Shown here one piece after another: positions 1-6,293 of a stretch of DNA of 11,528 nt (positions are counted from its first letter, which is position 1; the number at the start of each line of letters is the position of its first letter). The position numbers were made by a program, and so were the translations under genes. The DNA is from Salinivirga sp964413185 (GTDB taxonomy: Bacteria > Bacteroidota > Bacteroidia > Bacteroidales > Salinivirgaceae): positions 1 to 11,528 of the forward strand of contig CAYPSX010000125.1 of NCBI GenBank assembly GCA_964413185.1, written 5' to 3'. A model generated the notes under the pieces. That model did no database searches and was not told the DNA's origin. It worked only from the letters and a program-made list of their open reading frames with translations.

Positions 1-2
1 AT

Positions 3-959
3 AAAGTGTACACTAATAAGCTGGAGTTTACCATAGATAGCAGTATGCATACCGAACCTTTTTACAAATTAGGAGAATGGAATATAAATGTACTTGTTTT
101 TGATTACGAATGGAATAGAGCTGAAACTGAAGTAAAGATATCAATAATAAGCTCTACCCCCGCAGCTTCTTTCACAGCAGATAAAATCGTTGTGTCAGTT
201 GGTGAAACAATCCAGTTCACTGATCAGTCAACACTGAATCCTACAGAATGGCATTGGCATTTTATTGATGGAAATACAAGTACGGAGCAAAATCCGACAC
301 ACAGCTATTCTTCCGGCGGAAAATTTCCGGTTCGGTTAATAGCTTCAAATGAGTATGGGGCAGATACATCATCTATGACCATTACATGTGTGGGTGATGG
401 TGTAATTGATGCTGATGGCAATACTTATGAGACAGTAACTATTGGTAACCAAACCTGGCTGACAGAAAACCTTAAAACAACTACACTAACTGATGGAACA
501 GCAATTCGCAATTTCAGTACAGATGGATGGGACTCCTATAACCCTAGTTATGGATATGCTTACAATACAATTGAATACCTTGACTCAATGGGTGCCATAT
601 ACAACATTGAAGTAATTAATTCGAAAAAAGTATGCCCAATCGGATGGCATGTCCCTACCAAAGATGAATGGGATGTATTATATGAATATAGCATAGCAAA
701 TTCTGAAAATGGGTTCCATTCTTTGATTAGTACTGATTGGTATGAAGGCACTGATGAATTTGGATTCAATATTGTACGCGCCTGGGCATATTGGGCACGT
801 TATGCTGATTGGTGGTCAACATGTTATTGGTCTTCCACAGAAGGAGGAGATGGTTATTTTAATGTTGAAATATGGCCTACTACCTGGGAAGAATTTACAT
901 ATGAGCATCTAATAATGGATAATACATGGGCAGCATATATTCGATGCATTGAGGATTGA
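3..959 (+). CDS. Secreted PKD + FISUMP domain protein, 5' end missing
   Basis: The reading frame is open to the left window edge (the codon before the GTG at position 6 is AAA), so this is the C-terminal part of a longer gene and GTG is probably not the start. Residues are numbered from that GTG (317 aa). About 52-128 form a PKD/Ig-like domain (ASFTA..., WHWHFIDGN, NPTHSYSSGGKFPVRLIASN). About 133-316 form a Fibrobacter succinogenes major paralogous (FISUMP) domain, shown by DADGNTYETVTIGNQTW, the CPIGWHVPTKDEWDVL core, CYWSSTE and the ending YIRCIED. Such proteins are exported surface or extracellular proteins of Bacteroidota and Fibrobacterota; their biochemical role is unknown. No T9SS C-terminal sorting domain follows the FISUMP domain, and any signal peptide lies upstream of the window. 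Domain identity is fairly certain; function is not. Confidence 0.85.
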   Translation, partial: KVYTNKLEFTIDSSMHTEPFYKLGEWNINVLVFDYEWNRAETEVKISIISSTPAASFTADKIVVSVGETIQFTDQSTLNPTEWHWHFIDGNTSTEQNPTHSYSSGGKFPVRLIASNEYGADTSSMTITCVGDGVIDADGNTYETVTIGNQTWLTENLKTTTLTDGTAIRNFSTDGWDSYNPSYGYAYNTIEYLDSMGAIYNIEVINSKKVCPIGWHVPTKDEWDVLYEYSIANSENGFHSLISTDWYEGTDEFGFNIVRAWAYWARYADWWSTCYWSSTEGGDGYFNVEIWPTTWEEFTYEHLIMDNTWAAYIRCIED

Positions 960-962
960 TTC

Positions 963-1034
963 TTGCATTTTATTTTCGATGTTGAAGATTCAATAATCAT
1001 TTTTTTTGCAAATTCGTTGTTAAGTAAAATGCAA
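963..1034. repeat. Long-range inverted repeat after the FISUMP gene
   Basis: The arm TTGCATTTTATTT at 963-975 pairs with AAGTAAAATGCAA at 1022-1034. That is 13 pairs with one G-T pair, and 46 nt separate the arms. It starts 3 bases after the stop codon of the preceding gene. It could be a 3' UTR stem or a remnant of a small repeat; no function is shown. Confidence 0.4.
978..1007 (+). terminator. Weak candidate intrinsic terminator
   Basis: A small A/T-rich stem (GAT-g-TTGA, loop AGAT, TCAA-ta-ATC, 978-998) is followed by eight T at 1000-1007, 18 bases after the stop of the FISUMP gene. The position and T-run fit a terminator, but the stem is weak and imperfect. Confidence 0.3.
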
Positions 1035-1072
1035 AGCTAATGCAGTTACAACTTTTTTTGTAAAAAATCGTT

Positions 1073-1098
1073 TAATTTTGTAGAAAATAATATATTTG
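1073..1098 (+). promoter_or_regulatory. Candidate -7 boxes before the small ORF/DUF2335 pair
   Basis: Two matches to the Bacteroidota -7 consensus TAnnTTTG lie just before the ATG at 1103: TAATTTTG (1073-1080) and TATATTTG (1091-1098). No TTTG-type -33 box sits at the usual spacing for either. The first would give a short leader of about 16 nt. The second would make the message nearly leaderless. In an A/T-rich region chance matches are likely. Confidence 0.25.
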
Positions 1099-1102
1099 AA
1101 GT

Positions 1103-1333
1103 ATGACAACATTAAAAAGGTATAGAACAAATATATTATTCCATCGACCAAGTTTTATCGATGGAATAGGATCGATTTTTAATTTGGCTGGTAATTATTT
1201 TGAATTTAATTACTATGGATCAAGTGAAGATGCTGATCGTAAGGCGATTGAAAGTGATTGGGATATGGTAGGTAATGATATAAAAAAGACAACCAAAAAT
1301 TTTAAAAACGAGTTACTTGAATTGCAGAAATAA
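1103..1333 (+). CDS. Small unknown protein coupled to DUF2335 gene
   Basis: This encodes a 76-residue soluble-looking protein with a basic N-terminus (TTLKRYRTNILFHR), a hydrophobic/aromatic middle (IGSIFNLAGNYFEFNYYG) and a charged helical C-terminus (SEDADRKAIESDWDMVGND, then Lys-rich). No signal peptide or membrane segment is visible. Its TAA stop overlaps the ATG of the next gene by one base (TAATG at 1331-1335), which indicates translational coupling with the DUF2335 membrane protein and makes it very probably a real gene. An 11-bp inverted repeat lies inside codons 12-22. I do not recognise a named family. A role as soluble partner of the DUF2335 protein is inference from gene order only. 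Confidence 0.75.
   Translation: MTTLKRYRTNILFHRPSFIDGIGSIFNLAGNYFEFNYYGSSEDADRKAIESDWDMVGNDIKKTTKNFKNELLELQK
1137..1168. repeat. Perfect 11-bp inverted repeat inside the small ORF
   Basis: TATTCCATCGA (1137-1147) and TCGATGGAATA (1158-1168) are perfect reverse complements around a 10-nt loop. The hairpin begins 34 nt after the start codon. In DNA it could be an operator. In mRNA it is a stable stem early in the message that could control translation of the coupled pair. It may also be a chance product of the codons for LFHRPSFIDGI. Confidence 0.6.
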
Positions 1334-1830
1334 TGGAAGACAAAAAGGGGAAAAAGCAAGGTTCCAGTGAGGCAGACAAAAACAAAACACCTGAGAAGCT
1401 TTCTGAAGAGATTGAGAAAATAATCAAATTTGTACCTGAAGATAAGAAAGAAGAAGCTTTAAAATTTATAACATCATTGTCGATACAAACATCTTCAGCC
1501 TTTAGAGGACCACTACCACCACCATCAATATTAGCTGATTACAATGATATTATTAACAATGGTGCTGAAAGGATTATGAAAATGGCTGAAAATCAGTCAG
1601 GACATCGGATTGAGTTAGAAAAGCATGCCATCAAAGAGGAACTGAAACAAAGCAGGCGCGGACAAGTTTTCGGATTCATCCTTGCAGTTTTTGGTATAAT
1701 AGCTGCATTTGTTTTAGCATATCTTGATCATGATACAGTTGCAGGAATATTTGGCACTACTACAATTGTTGGACTGGTTACAATTTTTGTAATAGGAAAA
1801 AAAAGACAATCTAAAGAACAAGAAGAGTAA
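1333..1830 (+). CDS. DUF2335 family predicted membrane protein
   Basis: This 165-residue protein matches the DUF2335 pattern. It has a charged, probably disordered N-terminus (1-30), then the family core FRGPLPPPSILADY (57-70) and NNGAERIMKMAENQSGHR (75-92). A short helix follows, then two membrane segments at about 112-130 and 136-154 separated by a short loop (LDHDT), and a charged tail (KKRQSKEQEE). The predicted form is a hairpin in the inner membrane with the long N-terminal part on the cytoplasmic side. The family is widespread in bacteria and its function is unknown. The ATG overlaps the stop of the small upstream gene by one base, so the two are probably made together. A 220-bp convergent spacer follows before the caspase gene on the other strand. 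Confidence 0.88.
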   Translation: MEDKKGKKQGSSEADKNKTPEKLSEEIEKIIKFVPEDKKEEALKFITSLSIQTSSAFRGPLPPPSILADYNDIINNGAERIMKMAENQSGHRIELEKHAIKEELKQSRRGQVFGFILAVFGIIAAFVLAYLDHDTVAGIFGTTTIVGLVTIFVIGKKRQSKEQEE

Positions 1831-2050
1831 AAAAAACTTACCCAATATCTTTTGTTTGATCATAAGACGCTTGTGGCGGTGTAAACCTTAAAACGTTTAA
1901 TTTCCAACTCCATATACAATGAAAGAGTTTGTTTTGTAAATTGTAAATTGGCTACATTAAGCTTGCGAAAATGTTTGAAGTAAGCCTTATAGTTACCAAA
2001 ACGGAAAAGTTAAATTTCAAAGAAAACTCTTGTTTTTCTTCCAGCACTGG

Positions 2051-3160
2051 TCAATACATCATCCAATTAAACCAGCGATTACCCACATCCGGGCTTTTAT
2101 TAACTTTCGGTGTTTGCTCCCGTGAGTTTATCAAAAGTGATTGTACGCTAACTTCTTTAATCAGGTATTCCGAGAGTTCGCCCAGGTTTATTTTTCCTTT
2201 ATTGTCTTTGAGCGCTTTTAGCAAATAATAGGTAAAAAGTCCGTGGTTTTGTTCCCGGTACGGTAATGCAGATTGGTTTCCGCTGGTTGCTGCAAAAACA
2301 ATCAGGTTGCCTGGGGCGCGGTCTGTTTTTGGTTTAATTTTTACGCCACGGGCAGATAAAAGTCCCTGCTCCCGGGCACCGCCGCTAAAACAGGCATCGA
2401 GAAACACAATGACTTTATTGGATGGATATTCCGTAAGATCGTCATAAAAATCGCTGAGGCTGATGGCCATTTCTAAATCGTTTGCACTAATATTAACCGG
2501 AATTAAATACGGTTTTTTGGTTTTTTCGTGGGGCAAACCGTGCCCGGCATAATAAACAACAATGTTGGCATTGCCCTGTAAAGCTTTTGCAAGAAGTTTT
2601 ATTTTTGAGATGGCACGTTTCATTTCCACCAGGCCGGCATCAGTCAACAGGAGCGTGTTTTTTTCGGGTACGCCAAGTGTGTTTTTTACATATTCTTTGA
2701 AGATGCGGGCATCGTGCGCGGCAAAATCTACATTAACTTCCGGGTTTAGTCCGGTTTGATGCGATTTGTAATCTTCATTGCCGATGATTAGCGCAAAAGT
2801 ATTGGGGCTTTTAATTTCTGTTTGTGGAATGTTGCTATCCACATCAGACAGTGCTTTGTGCGGTTTTTTACTGTCGGGTAAATCATGCCGAATAATTTTT
2901 GGAATATCAATGCGTACCGGCAGCGACGTTGCTGAAACTGATGAGGTGTTGTTGTTAATTTGAATCGCTACAGGAGTTGATTTGCCTGTGGTTGGCTGGT
3001 TTTGTTTGATGTGCAAAGCAACCGGTGGTGAAAACCCGGCCACAGGCTGTTGTGGTTCAATATGCAACGAAATGCTGTTTGAATATCCCACGGCATTTTG
3101 TGCTTTTCCTTGAAGCGCGATTGTTACAAGGATTAATATGTAGAATAAAAGTCGGTTCAT
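2051..3160 (-). CDS. Secreted caspase-family (peptidase C14) protein
   Basis: This 369-residue protein has a Sec signal peptide at 1-21 (MNRLLFYILILVTIALQGKA). Residues 26-88 hold a repeat region with a 17-residue period, in which xPVxLHI strands alternate with QPxxG turns. A caspase/C14 domain spans about 120-345. It shows FALIIGNEDY (122-131), the catalytic His207 in VVYYAGHG and the catalytic Cys257 in VIVFLDACFSGG, followed by ATSGNQSALPY and HGLFTYYLLKAL. Both catalytic residues are present, so activity is expected, acting on proteins outside the inner membrane. Bacterial secreted caspase-like proteins are common in Bacteroidota, mostly with unknown substrates. The start codon is 9 bp downstream of the stop of the 3170-3880 gene, so the two form an operon. 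The N-terminal repeats may bind a partner or surface; this is inference. Confidence 0.88.
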   Translation of the reverse strand: MNRLLFYILILVTIALQGKAQNAVGYSNSISLHIEPQQPVAGFSPPVALHIKQNQPTTGKSTPVAIQINNNTSSVSATSLPVRIDIPKIIRHDLPDSKKPHKALSDVDSNIPQTEIKSPNTFALIIGNEDYKSHQTGLNPEVNVDFAAHDARIFKEYVKNTLGVPEKNTLLLTDAGLVEMKRAISKIKLLAKALQGNANIVVYYAGHGLPHEKTKKPYLIPVNISANDLEMAISLSDFYDDLTEYPSNKVIVFLDACFSGGAREQGLLSARGVKIKPKTDRAPGNLIVFAATSGNQSALPYREQNHGLFTYYLLKALKDNKGKINLGELSEYLIKEVSVQSLLINSREQTPKVNKSPDVGNRWFNWMMY

Positions 3161-3169
3161 TTTTAGACG

Positions 3170-3880
3170 TTAAGGTACAATAATATTGCGTTTTTGGTTT
3201 TTAGTTCGGTTGAGCGTAACTTCCAGTAAAGCAATACTTTTAACCGACGATGGTATTTGTTTAAAAGCCAGGTAGCCTTTCATGGGAATTCCTTTAACCA
3301 GTTGTTGTTTTACCCATGTACTGTTTTCGTGTGAACCCAGTGTGATTTTTATATTATTTTCATAAACATTTCCATCGCTGTCAATCATCCGTATCCGGTC
3401 TTTGTGCATGTGTGCTTCCACATCTTTATTCGTTGCTGTAAGTTTGAATTTGAACCGTATTATCTGGCCGGTTCTTTTAATTTCATAAACATTCATTTTA
3501 ATACCATCAAACTCCATGGAGAACCCGGCAGAACCCGCACTGTTGCCGCTGCCATTTCCCGAAGCAATAACTTTAAATACCGCGCTTCCGGTGTGTAGAG
3601 CCTGAACATCGTTGAGTACGTTCCACACTACTTTTTTTGACCCGCCGGGCATAATTTGTGTGCCAATATCTCCGGTGGCAGATTGTACGGGAATGGTAAA
3701 AGAGTTACCGCCATCTGTGCTACATAAAATTTGAATGTTTTGTGGAGAACTAAAACCATTCAGGTTGTACAGTATTTCTACGGTATTTCCCATTTGGGTT
3801 GCCGTTACATTGCTAATTTGCTGGGCTTGCAAAAGGAGTGAGAAGCAAACAGTTAGTGTGCTGAATAATAATTTCTTCAT
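3170..3880 (-). CDS. Secreted two-domain beta-sandwich protein (DUF4352-like C-terminus)
   Basis: This 236-residue protein has a signal peptide (1-19, MKKLLFSTLTVCFSLLLQA). The N-terminal domain, about 20-107, resembles the Ig/fibronectin-like module often seen in exported Bacteroidota proteins: VEILYNLNG, IQILCSTDGGNSF and PGGSKKVVWNVLND. A Gly/Ser linker at 108-118 leads to a C-terminal domain, about 119-225, with a DUF4352-like pattern: MNVYEIKRTGQIIRFKFKLTATNKD, a DSDGNVYENN turn, KGIPMKGYLAFKQIP and a final strand. That fold is a non-enzymatic beta sandwich. The gene is first in a two-gene operon with the caspase, and a good candidate promoter lies just upstream. It may be an accessory, inhibitor or targeting protein for the caspase, but only the gene order suggests this. 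The DUF4352 assignment is by pattern and moderately certain. Confidence 0.75.
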   Translation of the reverse strand: MKKLLFSTLTVCFSLLLQAQQISNVTATQMGNTVEILYNLNGFSSPQNIQILCSTDGGNSFTIPVQSATGDIGTQIMPGGSKKVVWNVLNDVQALHTGSAVFKVIASGNGSGNSAGSAGFSMEFDGIKMNVYEIKRTGQIIRFKFKLTATNKDVEAHMHKDRIRMIDSDGNVYENNIKITLGSHENSTWVKQQLVKGIPMKGYLAFKQIPSSVKSIALLEVTLNRTKNQKRNIIVP

Positions 3881-3898
3881 GGCATTTTATAGTTTCTT

Positions 3899-3927
3899 CA
3901 AATATATTAAAAAGTATGAAGAACAAA
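3899..3927 (-). promoter_or_regulatory. Candidate promoter of the caspase operon
   Basis: On the minus strand a TTTG -33 element (3924-3927) and a perfect TAnnTTTG -7 box (TATATTTG, 3899-3906) are separated by 17 bp, close to the spacing known for Bacteroidota sigma-ABfr promoters. Transcription would start about 12 nt before the ATG at 3880. Confidence 0.5.
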
Positions 3928-4027
3928 AACCATCTTTTGTTAAAAATACGTTATAATATGTCCGTAATCGAACATTTTTGTACTTTTCTTTATTTTCAAC
4001 ATAACAATTTTTAAATTTAAGCAAAAA

Positions 4028-5806
4028 ATGATACGTACAGCCCTTTTTACGCTATCCGTTTTACTCATTGTCGCCTGCAACAATCAAAACCCGCAAGAGT
4101 TTGATTTTCAATTGCCCTTTGAACTTTCAGGGGGCAGCAGGACGGCTACTTACGACCAAACCATAGACTTTTGCCATGCTATTGATGAGGCCTCGCCTAT
4201 GGTTCATTATCAATCGTACGGAAAAAGCTCGCTGGGTTATGAGTTACCGTTGCTAATTGTTGATAAAGACGGATCGGAATCACCGTCAGCCATTCACAAA
4301 AAGGGAAAAACACTGCTTTTTGTCCAGGCTAATATTCATCCGGGCGAACCCGACGGAAACGATGCTATGATGCTGTTATTGAAAGATTTGGTAATGGGAG
4401 AGAAGTCCGATTTGCTCAATGAAGTATCCATTATTTTTGCACCGGCCGTAAATGCCGACGGGCTCAATCGTTTCGGGCCGTACAACCGGATTAATCAAAA
4501 CGGCCCCGAAAAAATGGGCTGGCGCACGAATGCCCAAAACCTGAACCTGAACCGCGACTTTGTAAAGGCCGATGCGCCTGCCATGCAAGCCTGGCTTAAA
4601 ATGTATGATCAATGGCAGCCGCACTTTTTCATCGACTGCCATACAACAGACGGTGCCGACTATCAATACGTAATTACCTACATGCTGGAAACATTCGGGA
4701 ATATGGATGAGGGGCTCACCCAATGGCAAAAAGAGAAATATCTGCCTGAGGTAGAAAAAGGTATGTTTGAAGCAGGCTACCCGATATTTCCGTACGTTAG
4801 TTTTCGCAGTTGGCATGATCCGCGCAGCGGGCTCATTTCACGTCCCGGTCGTCCCATGCTTTCGCAGGGCTACACAGCATTGAAAAACCGTCCCGGTCTG
4901 CTTATCGAAACACACATGCTCAAACCGTACAAAGAACGTGTGCTGGCCACGAAAAAAATGATAGAGTTAACCATTGACCAATTGAATGTAAACGGAAAAC
5001 AATTGCAAAAACGGATTGCCAATGCCGATAGTCTTGTGCAACAACCATCGTTTTTAGATGAACCATTCACCGTAGCGTACAAAAATTCGCAAAAGCACGA
5101 TACTGTGGATTTCCTTGGTATTGAGTACGATATTGTGGAAAGCGATCTCACCGGCGGCGATTGGTTTCAATACCGGAAAGGAGAGAAGAAAACGTTTCAT
5201 TTGCCGTGGCACCGTTATGCAGAAGCAAAGCATAACGTAAATTTACCAGAGGCCTACATTGTTCCTGCTCAGTGGCATGCCGTAATTGAACGGTTAAAGT
5301 TGCATGGAATTGAGATGACAGAGCTCAGAGAGCAGAAAACACTGGCAACTGAAACGGTTGTTTTCAAAAACGTGGAATTTAGTAATCGACCTTTTGAAGG
5401 AAGAATGAGTGTTCGTGACTTTGAATTGATAACACGCCGGGATTCCACCACATTTCCTACAGGTTCGTATCTTATTCCCGTTGCTCAGCCTGCAGCGCGG
5501 CTTATTGCCTGGATGTTGGAACCACAAAGTCCCGATTCATTTCTGAAATGGGGCTTTTTCAACGCCATTTTCGAACAGAAAGAGTATGCAGAAACCTATG
5601 TGATGGAAGGATTGGCCCGGAAAATGCTGAAAGAAAATCCGGGTCTGCGTAAAGAATTTGACGCGTTTTTGAAAGAAAATCCACAGGCAAAAAACAGTTC
5701 CTGGACCCAGCTTAACTGGTTCTATGAGCGTACTAAGTGGTGGGATAAAAATAAAAATGTGTATCCGGTGAGGCGCATAGTGAGGGAAATATCAGCTAAG
5801 AAATGA
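4028..5806 (+). CDS. M14 family zinc carboxypeptidase lipoprotein
   Basis: This 592-residue protein has a lipoprotein signal (MIRTALFTLSVLLIVAC, lipobox IVAC, lipidated Cys17), so it should be anchored in the envelope. The peptidase M14 domain lies in about 40-320. Zinc ligands are His104 and Glu107 in the HPGE motif and His205 in FIDCHTTDG. NLNLNRDF (171-178) carries the Asn/Arg substrate-carboxylate residues. Glu294 in GLLIETHMLKPY is the expected catalytic base. The family removes C-terminal residues from peptides, or related groups such as those of peptidoglycan; the substrate here is not evident. The remaining 270 residues form a less characterised C-terminal region typical of the long Bacteroidota M14 lipoproteins, rich in Trp and Tyr near the end. 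The gene is divergent from the caspase operon across 147 bp. No clear promoter pair was found for it. Confidence 0.9.
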   Translation: MIRTALFTLSVLLIVACNNQNPQEFDFQLPFELSGGSRTATYDQTIDFCHAIDEASPMVHYQSYGKSSLGYELPLLIVDKDGSESPSAIHKKGKTLLFVQANIHPGEPDGNDAMMLLLKDLVMGEKSDLLNEVSIIFAPAVNADGLNRFGPYNRINQNGPEKMGWRTNAQNLNLNRDFVKADAPAMQAWLKMYDQWQPHFFIDCHTTDGADYQYVITYMLETFGNMDEGLTQWQKEKYLPEVEKGMFEAGYPIFPYVSFRSWHDPRSGLISRPGRPMLSQGYTALKNRPGLLIETHMLKPYKERVLATKKMIELTIDQLNVNGKQLQKRIANADSLVQQPSFLDEPFTVAYKNSQKHDTVDFLGIEYDIVESDLTGGDWFQYRKGEKKTFHLPWHRYAEAKHNVNLPEAYIVPAQWHAVIERLKLHGIEMTELREQKTLATETVVFKNVEFSNRPFEGRMSVRDFELITRRDSTTFPTGSYLIPVAQPAARLIAWMLEPQSPDSFLKWGFFNAIFEQKEYAETYVMEGLARKMLKENPGLRKEFDAFLKENPQAKNSSWTQLNWFYERTKWWDKNKNVYPVRRIVREISAKK

Positions 5807-6293
5807 TGGATAAGTGGTTGTTTTTTTGCTTTTGATTATCATCGTTTACGTTCGCTGAACCTATAACGGGAGCGAAAGTGCGTTGTAGCTGAGAGTCCCG
5901 GTACCATGGCAATGCAACAAGGCCGCCGCGACTGGTCGATGATGCACGTAAGAAAAAAATTGTCGGCGGAAGATATGCATACTGCCACTTTACCCGCCTC
6001 CTTCCTAAAAATCTGTGAATTATGTAAACTTTTCTCAAAGTTTTGTAAAACAAAATCCTCATTGAGTTTTAACTTTATACAATTATTCACAAACGAATTA
6101 TAAAATGATTTTTAAGATAATGAGCGTGAATCGCTCAATTTGGGTAAAACATAAGTTTGTTGACTTATTTGTGTTAAGTTTGTAATGATAAGGATATTAC
6201 ATGATTTTGTTAAAACGTGATGCTATTGAACCGGGCCATGACAAAAATTAGCCATTGAGAGATGTCACGAAAAATGAAAACCAGAAAGCCGAA
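5807..6293. other. Non-coding spacer with a GC-rich island
   Basis: No convincing gene lies in these 487 bases. By my count 5841-5940 is 55% G+C, while 6101-6200 is 27%. The island, about 5841-6000 (with GGCCGCCGCG at 5921-5930), is followed by ordinary A/T-rich DNA. Short overlapping frames on both strands cover it, and none resembles a known protein. A 6-bp hairpin TGAGCG/CGCTCA lies at 6121-6137 without a T-run. The island may be a dispersed repeat, a structured RNA or a decayed gene remnant; the sequence does not decide between these. Confidence 0.5.
6152..6182 (+). promoter_or_regulatory. Candidate promoter region of the CheB-CheR gene
   Basis: Two identical TAAGTTTG boxes (6152-6159 and 6175-6182), both matching TAnnTTTG, lie 23 bp apart and about 110-140 bp before the ATG at 6294. 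The TTTG of the first is 15 bp upstream of the second and could act as its -33 element at a short spacing. This is suggestive only. Confidence 0.3.

Noticed and set aside
1861..1930. Short minus-strand 17-codon frame (MELEIKRFKVYTATSVL)
   Set aside because: It is too short to support as a gene, and no neighbouring sequence extends it.
1971..2228. Plus-strand 85-residue frame
   Set aside because: Most of it is antisense to the 3' end of the well-supported caspase gene and it resembles no protein.
4376..4816. Minus-strand 146-residue frame
   Set aside because: It lies wholly antisense to the M14 peptidase domain, whose catalytic motifs are clear on the plus strand.
5796..6090. Two overlapping minus-strand frames (88 and 83 residues) and a plus-strand 65-residue frame over the GC-rich island
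   Set aside because: They overlap each other in different frames and strands, have no recognisable domain, and their amino-acid make-up looks like translated non-coding DNA.
6255..6293. TTG start for the CheB-CheR gene
   Set aside because: It would add 13 charged residues of no domain value directly after a stop codon. The ATG at 6294 is the simpler start, though TTG cannot be excluded.
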